Shown one piece after another: positions 52,495 through 61,516 of a DNA stretch of 64,000 bases. The notes beneath the pieces were generated by a model, which did no database searches, was not told where the DNA came from, and worked only from the letters and a program-made list of their open reading frames with translations. This DNA comes from an uncultured Roseobacter sp. (GTDB lineage: Bacteria > Pseudomonadota > Alphaproteobacteria > Rhodobacterales > Rhodobacteraceae). Each line of letters begins with the position of its first letter. Within the stretch, counting starts at the first letter, position 1. Where the stretch lies: NCBI RefSeq assembly GCF_947491795.1, contig NZ_CANLKW010000002.1:872139-936138 (forward strand), given 5' to 3'. Both the position numbers and the translations under genes were made by a program.

Positions 52495-53508
52495 ATGGTT
52501 GCTTTCCCGGGCGTGGCGCCCGACGCCCTTTCCCGCCAGATCCCCATCGAGACGATGCGTGGCATCGCGGTGATCATGCTGGTCAGCTATCACGTTGTGG
52601 GCCCTGCGGCCGGTACTGCGCTGGATATCTCCTATCCGCATCCCCTGCGGCTCTATGCGGATTTCTTTGTGGATCTGCGCATGCCGTTCTTTGCCTTTAT
52701 CGCCGGATACATCTATGCGCTGCGCCCTGTCGCGCCGGAGCAGTATTCCGCCTTTGTGGCGGGCAAGTTCCGGCGGCTGTACCTGCCCGGCGCGGTCGCC
52801 ATGGCGGCCTTTGCGCTCTGCGCGGCGCTGTTGGGAAACCGTTTTGCGGTGAGCATCACAGAGGTCTGGCAGGTCTTTGTGTTTTCCTATGCGCATTTCT
52901 GGTTTCTGCAGGCCATTCTGGTGCTGTTTGTCTGTGTGGGGCTGGTCGACTGTCTGACAGGGCACCGGTCTGCGCCTGCGCTGCTGGCGGCATCCTGTGT
53001 GCTTTATCTGACGGATTTTCATTTCGGCACGCGGTTTTTCTCAGTGGACAGCGCTTTTTACCTGCTGCCGTTCTTTCTGCTGGGTGTCGTGTTCCTGCGG
53101 CACGCCGCCGGGATCATGCGGGAGAGCGGCAGGCTCACCATTGTGCTGGTGGTGATCTGCGGGGCCAGTGCGCTTTGGAATGTACGGATCTATTTCGAGA
53201 CAGAGATGCTGTCACTGGCCCGTCGCGATCTGCAAAGCCTGGGCTTCGGGCTCTCTGCCTGCGTGCTGGCCATGCTGTGGCTGCCGCGCGTCGCATGGCT
53301 CGAGAGGCTCTCTCCCTATGCCTTTACGATCTACCTCTACCATGTCTTTGGCACCGCTGGCATGCGCCTGCTCTGTGACAGGCTGGAGATTAATGCCACC
53401 GAGCCGCGCTTTGTGCTGGGCGTTATGGCCGGGGTGCTGCTGCCTGTGCTGCTGCACCGCCTGGCCACCAGAACCCCCTTTCCCGGACATCTGGTGCTCG
53501 GGCGCTGA
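52495..53508 (+). CDS. Membrane acyltransferase (Acyl_transf_3 family)
   Basis: A 337-residue inner-membrane protein with about ten helices. The hallmark start of the family is IETMRGIAVIMLVSYHVVG (about residues 19-37), where the Arg and His are typical. The end LSPYAFTIYLYHVFGTAGM is also characteristic. Such proteins transfer acetyl or succinyl groups to surface sugars or glycans, or are OpgC-like. Substrate unknown. It lies alone in the rpmD-rplO break, just before a VPLPA-CTERM gene, and may modify surface material. Confidence 0.87.
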   Translation: MVAFPGVAPDALSRQIPIETMRGIAVIMLVSYHVVGPAAGTALDISYPHPLRLYADFFVDLRMPFFAFIAGYIYALRPVAPEQYSAFVAGKFRRLYLPGAVAMAAFALCAALLGNRFAVSITEVWQVFVFSYAHFWFLQAILVLFVCVGLVDCLTGHRSAPALLAASCVLYLTDFHFGTRFFSVDSAFYLLPFFLLGVVFLRHAAGIMRESGRLTIVLVVICGASALWNVRIYFETEMLSLARRDLQSLGFGLSACVLAMLWLPRVAWLERLSPYAFTIYLYHVFGTAGMRLLCDRLEINATEPRFVLGVMAGVLLPVLLHRLATRTPFPGHLVLGR

Positions 53509-53607
53509 ACATGCCGTTAAGCCCTTGTTTTTACTGAATACCGCGCCGCGCTGTTAATCAGGTTTCCGATCCTTTCTTGACCTGAGCCCTTCCCCCGTTA
53601 GATAGTG

Positions 53608-53623
53608 TTAATATTTTATTAAC
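53608..53623 (+). promoter_or_regulatory. Perfect CtrA-type site upstream of VPLPA gene 3
   Basis: TTAA, seven bases, TTAAC: exact match to the CtrA consensus. It ends only 14 bases before the ATG at 53638, so it overlaps the expected leader; it could act as a repressor site, or the real start could be further down. Confidence 0.5.
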
Positions 53624-53637
53624 GGCGGGGATTAACT

Positions 53638-54300
53638 ATGCGGTATTTGTTAACGCTTTCACTTCTGGTGGGCTGCGCCATCGCGGGCCCCCTGCAGGCA
53701 ACCACCCTTTCATACTTCGGCGCGACCTATCAGGAGACGGATTACTTTGCCTCTGCGCCCCCCTGCTGCGACAACTACCGCCTGCGCGGCGCCTATTCAG
53801 AGGCCCAGGCAGCCCGGCTGGACGTAAAGATGGACGGCGAGCTTGAGGCGGATATGCACTATCGTCTGGGCGGCTACCCCGCTGCGTCGACCGGCAGCCG
53901 CGCACTGGAGCTGGTGCGGGCGTTTGATGGCATCAATGAATTTGACGCCAGGGAAATTGACGGGTTTTTCCGCACAGACAGCACAGGCAGTGTCGTGGAA
54001 TGGTATTTCCATGCCTATTCCGGCTTTGGGGCTGATCTGGCCCAGATGATTGTCAGCAGCGGCAGCGGCGCACTGGCCGAGTACAATTTCGAATATGAAG
54101 TGCAGCAGGCACCCATCGCACGGGCGCGGATTTCAGCATTCAGCACGACCAGCGGCACCGGTACAGGCAGCGAGCGGGCCAGTGCGCGCACAACCCAGTC
54201 CGGCCATTGGGCGGTAACCCCTGTGCCTTTGCCTGCCGGCGCTTTGCTGCTGATGACGGCCGCCGCCGGTCTAATTGGCGCACGGCGCTTTCAGCGCTGA
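53638..54300 (+). CDS. VPLPA-CTERM-type secreted protein 3
   Basis: A 220-residue exported protein. Signal peptide MRYLLTLSLLVGCAIAGPLQ, cleaved near residue 21. The body has a Cys pair (PPCCDNYRLRG) and no recognised enzyme motif. The C-terminus VPLPAGALLLMTAAAGLIGA then RRFQR is a textbook VPLPA-CTERM sorting signal. Surface protein of unknown function, third of its kind in this window and in the rpmD-rplO break. Confidence 0.83.
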   Translation: MRYLLTLSLLVGCAIAGPLQATTLSYFGATYQETDYFASAPPCCDNYRLRGAYSEAQAARLDVKMDGELEADMHYRLGGYPAASTGSRALELVRAFDGINEFDAREIDGFFRTDSTGSVVEWYFHAYSGFGADLAQMIVSSGSGALAEYNFEYEVQQAPIARARISAFSTTSGTGTGSERASARTTQSGHWAVTPVPLPAGALLLMTAAAGLIGARRFQR

Positions 54301-54335
54301 CCCCGGTCTGCAGTCTGGCCGGTTAGCGCTGGCCC

Positions 54336-54686
54336 TCAGCGGTTCTGCTCTGCCTGCGGGGCAGCGGCATGCGTGAACACCGCCAGGGCGCGACGTGCCT
54401 CGCTGGCCTCATGGGTCGCTTTGCGCACCTCGGCGCGCAGGTCGGCGATCTGTGCCTGTGCCGAGTCCATCTGCTGTGTCACGCTTTTGCGCATCGAATA
54501 GCCCGAAGAGAATGAGACACAGAAGGGCACCATAAAGGTCAGTGCCACCTTGAGCATGTCGGGGCGTTGAAAGGTGCTGACGGCCTCCCACTGATTGATC
54601 AGTGTCAGGACCGGTCCGACGATCAGCGCAACCTTGATGGACCGGTGGAAAAGTGGTCTGAGGTCTTGGAGTGTCATGGCGGGCAT
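54336..54686 (-). CDS. NrtS-like small membrane protein
   Basis: A 116-residue protein from ATG 54686 (MPAMTLQDLRPLFHRSIKV); a TTG 20 codons upstream is possible. Two membrane spans: IKVALIVGPVLTLINQWEAV and MLKVALTFMVPFCVSFSSGY. This pattern (VxLNLINQ-like turn, then LTxxVPxCVS) resembles the NrtS family, reported as a two-part nitrate/nitrite transporter. The C-terminal 40 residues are a charged helix likely to form a coiled coil (MDSAQAQIADLRAEVRKATH). The assignment is by memory of the pattern, so moderate. Confidence 0.6.
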   Translation of the reverse strand: MPAMTLQDLRPLFHRSIKVALIVGPVLTLINQWEAVSTFQRPDMLKVALTFMVPFCVSFSSGYSMRKSVTQQMDSAQAQIADLRAEVRKATHEASEARRALAVFTHAAAPQAEQNR

Positions 54687-54772
54687 AGGCGTGTATCTTT
54701 CTGTCTGTCCGGTGCCTCTATGGGCCAAAAAGCTTTTGAAATACAAAACACGTCGGCGGGAGTGCCCGGGGG

Positions 54773-54801
54773 TTGATCACACCGGCGCTCCCGTTTATAG
54801 G
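54773..54801 (+). promoter_or_regulatory. Promoter of the rplO-secY-adk unit
   Basis: TTGATC (54773-54778), 17-base spacer, TATAGG (54796-54801), about 95 bases before rplO. Confidence 0.65.
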
Positions 54802-54896
54802 CGCGTGGTGGCCCTGAGTGCCACGATATGAATCGAAACGCCGCGTTCGGCCGCTCCCGTCGCTGGGGGTCGCATCCGGCAAAAGGAGAAGCGACA

Positions 54897-55379
54897 ATGA
54901 AACTGAATGAACTGCGCGATAACGACGGCGCCACCAAAAAACGCAAGCGCGTTGGCCGTGGCCCCGGTTCCGGCACCGGTAAAATGGGTGGCCGTGGTAT
55001 CAAAGGTCAGAAATCACGCTCCGGTGTGGCCATCAATGGCTACGAGGGCGGCCAGATGCCGCTCTACCAGCGTCTGCCCAAGCGTGGCTTTAACAAGCCG
55101 AACCGCAAATCCTATGCAGTGGTCAACCTGGGTCTGATCCAGAAATTCGTCGATGCCAAGAAAATCGACGCAGGCAGCACAATCACCGAAGACGTCCTGG
55201 TCGCATCCGGCCTGGTGCGCCGTAAACTGGACGGTGTTCGCGTTCTGGCCAAGGGTGATGTCACCGCAAAACTGACCCTCGAGGTCACAGGCGCGTCGAA
55301 GTCTGCTGTTGCCGCTGTCGAAAAGGCAGGCGGCTCGCTGACAGTGGCGGCGCCGGTCGCGGAAACGTCAGAGGCCTGA
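54897..55379 (+). CDS. rplO: 50S ribosomal protein L15
   Basis: A 160-residue L15. The ATG at 54897 ([20 protein letters not shown]) follows AAAGGAG by eight bases. Conserved [20 protein letters not shown] and [20 protein letters not shown]. First gene of the third spc piece. Confidence 0.97.
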   Translation: MKLNELRDNDGATKKRKRVGRGPGSGTGKMGGRGIKGQKSRSGVAINGYEGGQMPLYQRLPKRGFNKPNRKSYAVVNLGLIQKFVDAKKIDAGSTITEDVLVASGLVRRKLDGVRVLAKGDVTAKLTLEVTGASKSAVAAVEKAGGSLTVAAPVAETSEA

Positions 55380-55500
55380 TCCCTCAGTTGAGACTTGTGG
55401 GCGGCGGCATCGCCGCTTACATAGTCTCGAGAGTTTTCCTTACCGCCGCCCCGCCGGAAAACGGCCCGGGCGGCGTATTTGTTACGAAAGAGAGCCCTTA

Positions 55501-56871
55501 ATGGTTTCTGCTGTCGAAAACATGGCTGCCAACACCAGCTGGTCTGCGCTGGGCAAGGCAACTGACCTTCGCAACCGTATCCTGTTCACCCTTGGTCTGC
55601 TGATTGTGTATCGCCTCGGCACCTTCATCCCCGTTCCGGGCATTGATGGTGTCGCCCTGCGCGAATTCATGGAACAGGCCGGGCAGGGCATCGGCGGCAT
55701 GGTGTCCATGTTCACCGGTGGCGCGCTGGGGCGGATGGGCATCTTTGCGCTGGGGATTATGCCGTATATCTCGGCCTCGATCATCGTTCAGCTGCTGACC
55801 GCCATGGTGCCGCAGCTTGAACAGCTGAAGAAAGAGGGCGAACAGGGCCGCAAAAAGATCAACCAGTACACGCGTTTCGGGACCGTGTTCCTGGCGACTG
55901 TGCAGGCTTATGGTCTGGCGGTCAGCCTCGAGGCCGGTGACATCGTCACCGATCCGGGCCTGTTTTTCCGCATGTCCTGCGTCATCACGCTGGTCGGGGG
56001 CACCATGTTCCTGATGTGGCTGGGCGAGCAGATCACCGCGCGCGGCATCGGCAACGGTATCTCGCTGATCATTTTCGTCGGCATTATTGCCGAGATTCCT
56101 GCGGCAATTGCCCAGTTCTTTGCCTCGGGCCGTTCCGGTGCGATCAGCCCTGCAGTGATTATCGGCGTGCTGGTGATGGTGGTGGCGACGATCATGTTCG
56201 TGGTCTTTATGGAGCGCGCCCTGCGCAAGATCCATATCCAGTACCCGCGCCGCCAGGTCGGCATGAAAGTCTATGACGGGGGCTCCAGCCACCTGCCGGT
56301 CAAAGTGAACCCGGCGGGCGTTATCCCGGCGATCTTTGCCTCCTCGCTGCTGCTGCTGCCGGTGACGATCAGCACGTTTTCGGGCAACTCCACCAACCCG
56401 GTGATGTCCTGGCTGCTGGCAAATTTTGGCCCTGGCCAGCCGCTCTATCTGACGTTCTTTGTTCTGATGATCGTCTTTTTCACCTACTTCTACACGTTCA
56501 ATGTGTCGTTCAAACCGGATGATGTCGCGGACAATCTCAAGAACCAGAACGGTTTTATCCCGGGCATCCGCCCTGGCAAAAAGACCGCCGAGTACCTTGA
56601 GTATGTCGTGAACCGTCTTCTGGTACTGGGCTCGGGCTATCTGGCGGCTGTCTGCCTGTTGCCGGAGATCCTGCGCGGCCAGTTTGCAATCCCGTTCTAT
56701 TTCGGGGGGACGTCGGTTCTGATTGTTGTGTCGGTAACTATGGATACTATTCAGCAGGTCCAGAGCCATCTGCTGGCACACCAATACGAAGGTCTGCTTG
56801 AGAAATCTCAGCTGCGCGGCAAAAGTGCAGGTGGTAAAGGCCGCAAGAAACGGAGTCCGGTACGCCGATGA
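55501..56871 (+). CDS. secY: Preprotein translocase subunit SecY
   Basis: A 456-residue ten-helix channel protein. Marks: [20 protein letters not shown] at the first helix, the plug region, [20 protein letters not shown], and [20 protein letters not shown] before [16 protein letters not shown]. Works with SecE (2744) in the inner membrane. A 121-base gap after rplO; the stop overlaps the adk start by four bases. Confidence 0.97.
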   Translation: MVSAVENMAANTSWSALGKATDLRNRILFTLGLLIVYRLGTFIPVPGIDGVALREFMEQAGQGIGGMVSMFTGGALGRMGIFALGIMPYISASIIVQLLTAMVPQLEQLKKEGEQGRKKINQYTRFGTVFLATVQAYGLAVSLEAGDIVTDPGLFFRMSCVITLVGGTMFLMWLGEQITARGIGNGISLIIFVGIIAEIPAAIAQFFASGRSGAISPAVIIGVLVMVVATIMFVVFMERALRKIHIQYPRRQVGMKVYDGGSSHLPVKVNPAGVIPAIFASSLLLLPVTISTFSGNSTNPVMSWLLANFGPGQPLYLTFFVLMIVFFTYFYTFNVSFKPDDVADNLKNQNGFIPGIRPGKKTAEYLEYVVNRLLVLGSGYLAAVCLLPEILRGQFAIPFYFGGTSVLIVVSVTMDTIQQVQSHLLAHQYEGLLEKSQLRGKSAGGKGRKKRSPVRR

Positions 56872-57512
56872 ACATTATCCTTCTGGGACCGCCGGGCGCG
56901 GGCAAAGGAACACAGGCACGTGTGCTTGTTGAAGAACGGGGCATGGTCCAGCTGAGCACAGGCGACATGCTGCGCGAAGCCAAGGACAGCGGCACAGAAA
57001 TGGGCAGGGTCGTCGCTGACGTCATGGCCCGTGGTGCCCTGGTCACCGATGAGATCGTCATTGGCCTGATCCGCGAAAAGCTCGCGACGGTCAAAGCCAA
57101 CGGGTTCATCTTTGACGGCTTTCCCCGCACGCTGGCGCAGGCAGATGCCCTGGGCGAGCTGCTGGAAGCAGAAGGTCAGACGCTCGACAAAGTTGTTGAG
57201 ATGCGTGTGGACGATACTGCGCTGGTTGCGCGCATTACCGCGCGGTCGACCTGCGGTATGTGTGGTGAAGTCTATAACGACGAGACCAAACCCATCCCTG
57301 CGGATGGCAAGTGCACCAATTGTGGCGGCACTGAATTCAAGCGCCGCGCGGATGACAACGAGGACAGTCTGCGCACCCGTCTGATGGAATACTATAAGCA
57401 GACGTCGCCGCTGATCGGATATTACTACGCCAAGGATATGCTGTCCCGCGTGGACGGTCTGGGCACCATCGATGCGGTGCAGGCCGAGATCAGAACGGCG
57501 CTCGACGCCTGA
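56868..57512 (+). CDS. adk: Adenylate kinase (long, zinc-type lid)
   Basis: A 214-residue kinase that interconverts ATP and AMP with two ADP. P-loop [12 protein letters not shown] (residues 5-16), AMP-binding [11 protein letters not shown], and [13 protein letters not shown]. The LID has [10 protein letters not shown] and CTNCGG, four Cys that should hold zinc. No ribosomal gene follows; the next gene is on the other strand. Confidence 0.97.
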   Translation: MNIILLGPPGAGKGTQARVLVEERGMVQLSTGDMLREAKDSGTEMGRVVADVMARGALVTDEIVIGLIREKLATVKANGFIFDGFPRTLAQADALGELLEAEGQTLDKVVEMRVDDTALVARITARSTCGMCGEVYNDETKPIPADGKCTNCGGTEFKRRADDNEDSLRTRLMEYYKQTSPLIGYYYAKDMLSRVDGLGTIDAVQAEIRTALDA

Positions 57513-57528
57513 GGGGAGCTGCGCGCGC

Positions 57529-58785
57529 TCAGCCGCCCCATTTCCCTCTGAACTTTGCAAAATCGGAAAGCAGCGTGGCATGGACTGCTTCGGCCGCTTT
57601 TTCGGTGTCAGATGCCTTTGCGGCGGCATTTTTTGCGCGTATCTCCAGTTTGACATCGACAACATGCGCTGCGCGATAGCTGACATCGCGTGCCATTTTC
57701 GCAGCTTCGCGGGCGGCGCGCATGGCATCGCGACCAGCGTCAGCGCATTTCTTGACGTAGTCTGTGTAGGTTTTGCGCCCGTCTGTCGACTTTTTGCTCA
57801 GGTCCCACCCGACCGCTTCGGCCAGGGCTTCTGCACACCGGGTGAGCGACTTGAGCGCCTTTTCTGTCATCTCGGCGTCAACCTCCTCGGGCATGCGGAT
57901 CTCTGACTTCATGGCAGAGCCGTCCGCGAGGATTTTCCCGAAGAACGCGCGGTTGTTGGCCGAAGCTGACAGGCTTTCGTCGACAAGGGCGACGGCATCT
58001 TTCAGCGTCTGGATATCCGCGGCAGGCCGTGTGATCTGCACCGCCGCCCCGCGCGAGGGGTGGACCCTGCGACCTGTGTCCTGTTCGCTTACAGGGTCGA
58101 CATCGTAGTACTCCAAAAGCTTGCGCCCGTCCGGTGCGTCGGCCGGTGCGCTCGCGGGGTCCGTGACCTCGCCGTCCCTGGCCCAGTCTGGTGTGCCGGC
58201 CTCCAGCCTGTCGCGGATGTACCAGTTGAGCTTTTTCCGCGGGGTCTTTTTTGCCTTGCGGTCACGCTTGAAATCCTTTGCCGCCGCTTCGCGGTCAATG
58301 TTGAAACGGTGGATGTTCCGCTGCTTGCCCCGGTCATCCTCGGGCCCCTTGCCATGCGTGGTCCGGATGCGGCCATCACCGAAGTAGATGCTGCCGATCT
58401 TGTCGCCATCCATGCTGACGATCACCGTCTCCTGCGCCGGTGCCGCGTTTTCTTCGTCTTCGTCCCCGCCCTCACGCTGTGCGACGTGATCGGCTCTTTG
58501 CTGGAGCACCGCCAGTGATCGCGCACCAGGACTGGTATCGGCCTGACGCTGCAGCGCTGCCAGCGGTGCGCCGGTCGGGCTGCGTCCGGTGCGGGCCTGT
58601 GATGCAGGCTGTTCGGGTGTCTTGCCCGGAGGTATGAAAGTCCTTATTGGCAGGGCGCAGCTCCCGTTTTCAGGCAGGTTGATCACTGCGCTACCATAGG
58701 TAGAAACGCCCTGCCAGATCAAGTATTCCCGCCCACCTGCAAGCGTGCTGTTACCGGCGGGTTGACGCCTGGGCCAAAACCCCAT
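57529..58785 (-). CDS. Unknown protein with eCIS-type LQ-x-x-AD motif, possible cargo/effector
   Basis: Up to 418 residues; the start is uncertain because the first 30 or so codons overlap the rpsM promoter region, and an in-frame GTG at 58686 would give 385. Near residues 74-99 it has PLAALQRQADTSPGARSLAV followed by LQQRAD, a repeat I associate with DUF4157-type proteins linked to extracellular contractile injection systems. A Pro/Thr-rich leader comes before it. After it are an acidic linker, a GSIYFGDGRIRTTHGK segment, a very basic region (DFKRDRKAKKTPRKKL) and a long helical C-terminal domain (about 130 residues, Ala/Lys-rich). No catalytic motif recognised. It stands alone between adk and rpsM, with no structural injection genes near. 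Confidence 0.6.
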   Translation of the reverse strand: MGFWPRRQPAGNSTLAGGREYLIWQGVSTYGSAVINLPENGSCALPIRTFIPPGKTPEQPASQARTGRSPTGAPLAALQRQADTSPGARSLAVLQQRADHVAQREGGDEDEENAAPAQETVIVSMDGDKIGSIYFGDGRIRTTHGKGPEDDRGKQRNIHRFNIDREAAAKDFKRDRKAKKTPRKKLNWYIRDRLEAGTPDWARDGEVTDPASAPADAPDGRKLLEYYDVDPVSEQDTGRRVHPSRGAAVQITRPAADIQTLKDAVALVDESLSASANNRAFFGKILADGSAMKSEIRMPEEVDAEMTEKALKSLTRCAEALAEAVGWDLSKKSTDGRKTYTDYVKKCADAGRDAMRAAREAAKMARDVSYRAAHVVDVKLEIRAKNAAAKASDTEKAAEAVHATLLSDFAKFRGKWGG

Positions 58786-58790
58786 AACAC
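58762..58790 (+). promoter_or_regulatory. Promoter of the rpsM-rplQ (alpha) unit
   Basis: TTGACG (58762-58767), 17-base spacer, TAACAC (58785-58790), about 155 bases before rpsM. It overlaps the possible 5' end of the opposing gene. Confidence 0.6.
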
Positions 58791-58946
58791 GCGCTATCTC
58801 GACTGAGAATCAATTTGTCCGAAGGGTCGCTCCCGGGGGACAGGATCACCTGATCAGCTGATGCCCGGCGGCCTTTGCGCTCCGGGCTTCGTTTGTGAAA
58901 AAAGGGTCTGGCGTTACGGACCCGCAACGAAAAAGGAATTCGACAC

Positions 58947-59315
58947 GTGGCACGTATCGCCGGCGTAAACATCCCGACTGCAAAGCGGGTTCCAATCGCC
59001 CTCACATATATCACTGGTATCGGCAATGCCTCCGCAAAAGCGATCTGCGAAGCTGTTGGTATCGACGCGACCCGCCGGGTCAACGAGCTTTCCGATGCGG
59101 AAGTTCTGGCCGTGCGCGAGCACATTGACGCCAACTACACCGTCGAAGGTGACCTGCGCCGCGAAGTGCAGATGAACGTCAAACGCCTGATGGATCTGGG
59201 CTGCTACCGTGGCCTGCGCCACCGCCGCAACCTGCCGGTCCGCGGTCAGCGTACACACACAAACGCACGCACACGCAAAGGCCCCGCAAAGGCCATTGCC
59301 GGCAAGAAGAAATAA
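58947..59315 (+). CDS. rpsM: 30S ribosomal protein S13
   Basis: A 122-residue S13 in the 30S head. Conserved [20 protein letters not shown] and [20 protein letters not shown]. First gene of the alpha unit, 13 bases before rpsK. Confidence 0.97.
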   Translation: MARIAGVNIPTAKRVPIALTYITGIGNASAKAICEAVGIDATRRVNELSDAEVLAVREHIDANYTVEGDLRREVQMNVKRLMDLGCYRGLRHRRNLPVRGQRTHTNARTRKGPAKAIAGKKK

Positions 59316-59328
59316 GGGGGGCTGATCA

Positions 59329-59718
59329 ATGGCACGTGAAAAGACACGCACTAAGAAAAAGGTCTCCAAGAACATCGCAGCAGGTGTTGCGCATGTGAAT
59401 TCGAGCTTCAACAACACCAAGATCCTGATCTCCGACGTGCAGGGCAACGCCATCTCGTGGTCGTCTGCCGGTACCATGGGCTTCAAAGGCTCGCGGAAAT
59501 CCACACCCTATGCGGCACAGATGGCTGCCGAGGATGCGGGCCGCAAAGCACAGGAACACGGTGTCAAGACGCTGGAAGTTGAGGTTCAGGGCCCGGGTTC
59601 GGGTCGTGAAAGCGCCCTGCGCGCACTGGCAGCTGCCGGGTTCAACATCACATCGATCCGTGACGTAACACCGATGGCACACAACGGCTGCCGCCCGCCG
59701 AAGCGCCGCCGCGTATAA
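59329..59718 (+). CDS. rpsK: 30S ribosomal protein S11
   Basis: A 129-residue S11 on the 30S platform. Conserved [20 protein letters not shown] and [20 protein letters not shown] near the end. An NG pair (HNGC) is present as in the family. Confidence 0.97.
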   Translation: MAREKTRTKKKVSKNIAAGVAHVNSSFNNTKILISDVQGNAISWSSAGTMGFKGSRKSTPYAAQMAAEDAGRKAQEHGVKTLEVEVQGPGSGRESALRALAAAGFNITSIRDVTPMAHNGCRPPKRRRV

Positions 59719-59831
59719 TCGTAAAAGACCTTTCGGGGCTGCGTGTTTTCGCGCGGCCCCAATCCGCTTTTTTGAAACCTCGAGAGTCGCAGCCTTAGGA
59801 CATGGGGGCGCTGACGGGAATGGAGGGACGC

Positions 59832-60848
59832 ATGATCCACAAGAACTGGGCTGAACTGATCAAGCCGCAACAGCTTGACGTAAAACCGGGCAACGACCCG
59901 GCACGCCAGGCAACAGTCACTGCAGAACCGCTGGAGCGTGGTTTTGGTCTGACAATGGGCAACGCGTTGCGCCGTGTGCTGATGAGCTCGCTGCAGGGTG
60001 CGGCGATCACATCTGTACAGATCGACAACGTGCTGCACGAGTTTTCGTCTGTTGCCGGTGTCCGTGAAGACGTGACCGACATCATTCTGAACCTCAAAGG
60101 TGTGTCCATCCGCATGGAAGTCGAAGGGCCCAAGCGCCTGTCGATCTCTGCAAAGGGCCCCGGCGTTGTGACCGCAGGAGACATTTCCGAGAGCGCAGGC
60201 ATCGAGGTGCTGAACCGTGATCATGTGATCTGTCACCTCGACGATGGTGCCGATCTCTATATGGAACTGATGGTCAATCAGGGCAAAGGCTATGTGTCTG
60301 CCGACAAGAACAAGCCCGAGGATGCACCCATTGGTCTGATCCCGATCGATGCGATCTATTCGCCGGTCAAAAAGGTCAGCTATGACGTGCAGCCCACCCG
60401 TGAGGGCCAGGTGCTGGACTATGACAAACTGACCATGAAGGTGGAGACAGACGGCTCGATCACACCGGATGATGCTGTGGCTTTCGCGGCGCGCATCCTG
60501 CAGGACCAGCTGGGCATCTTTGTGAACTTTGACGAGCCGGAATCCGCGTCGCGCGCCGATGAGGATGACGGTCTGGAATTCAACCCGCTGCTGCTCAAGA
60601 AGGTCGACGAACTGGAGCTGTCGGTGCGGTCGGCAAACTGTCTGAAGAACGACAACATCGTCTACATCGGGGATCTGATCCAGAAAACCGAAGCAGAGAT
60701 GCTGCGCACGCCGAACTTTGGCCGGAAGTCCCTGAACGAGATCAAGGAAGTGCTGTCTGGTATGGGTCTGCACCTTGGCATGGACGTCGAGGACTGGCCG
60801 CCGGACAACATCGAGGATCTGGCCAAGAAATTCGAAGACTCCTTTTAA
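59832..60848 (+). CDS. rpoA: RNA polymerase subunit alpha
   Basis: A 338-residue RpoA. The ATG at 59832 ([20 protein letters not shown]) is chosen with GGAGGG 5-10 bases upstream; the frame opens 10 codons earlier but family members start here. The N-terminal assembly domain has [20 protein letters not shown]. The C-terminal domain has [20 protein letters not shown] and [20 protein letters not shown], which contact UP elements and activators. Confidence 0.97.
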   Translation: MIHKNWAELIKPQQLDVKPGNDPARQATVTAEPLERGFGLTMGNALRRVLMSSLQGAAITSVQIDNVLHEFSSVAGVREDVTDIILNLKGVSIRMEVEGPKRLSISAKGPGVVTAGDISESAGIEVLNRDHVICHLDDGADLYMELMVNQGKGYVSADKNKPEDAPIGLIPIDAIYSPVKKVSYDVQPTREGQVLDYDKLTMKVETDGSITPDDAVAFAARILQDQLGIFVNFDEPESASRADEDDGLEFNPLLLKKVDELELSVRSANCLKNDNIVYIGDLIQKTEAEMLRTPNFGRKSLNEIKEVLSGMGLHLGMDVEDWPPDNIEDLAKKFEDSF

Positions 60849-60982
60849 GGGGTCTTCAATCATGCCCGCGACCGATGCGGGGACAATCAGGGCCATATGG
60901 CCCCAAGGAGAACCGGGTGACACGCATCACCCGGTCAGACAAAGCAAAACCGCCCGTAGAGGGCACAATCAGGAGATAGAAA

Positions 60983-61402
60983 ATGCGTCACGCACGTGGA
61001 TACCGCCGCCTGAACCGTACACATGAGCACCGCAAGGCGCTGTGGTCGAATATGGCAGGTTCGCTCATCGAGCACGAACAGATCAAGACAACCCTGCCCA
61101 AGGCAAAAGAACTGCGCCCGATCATCGAGAAAATGATCACGCTGGCAAAGCGCGGCGACCTGCACGCACGCCGTCAGGCAGCGGCAAAGCTGAAGCAGGA
61201 CCAGTATGTCACCAAGCTGTTTGATGTGCTCGGGCCGCGCTACAAGGACCGTCAGGGCGGGTATGTCCGCGTCCTCAAGGCGGGCTTCCGTTATGGTGAT
61301 ATGGCACCGATGGCGATCATCGAATTTGTTGATCGTGACCGCGACGCCAAAGGAGCCGGCGACAAAGCGCGCCTGGCTGCTGAGGAAGCCGCGGACGAAT
61401 AA
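60983..61402 (+). CDS. rplQ: 50S ribosomal protein L17
   Basis: A 139-residue L17. Conserved [20 protein letters not shown] and [20 protein letters not shown], with a short acidic C-terminal extension. AGGAG lies upstream. Ends the alpha unit. Confidence 0.97.
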   Translation: MRHARGYRRLNRTHEHRKALWSNMAGSLIEHEQIKTTLPKAKELRPIIEKMITLAKRGDLHARRQAAAKLKQDQYVTKLFDVLGPRYKDRQGGYVRVLKAGFRYGDMAPMAIIEFVDRDRDAKGAGDKARLAAEEAADE

Positions 61403-61429
61403 GGATTGTGCGCTTTGCGCCGGTCTGAG

Positions 61430-61460
61430 GCCCTTGTCCTGCCGGACAAGGGCTTTTTTT
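61430..61460 (+). terminator. Terminator after rplQ
   Basis: GCCCTTGTCC (61430-61439) pairs with GGACAAGGGC (61444-61453), then seven T. Confidence 0.95.
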
Positions 61461-61516
61461 ATGCCTCCGGCGGGGATATTTACAGCCAGAAGAAAACGCA
61501 AAAGACGGGGGGCAGT

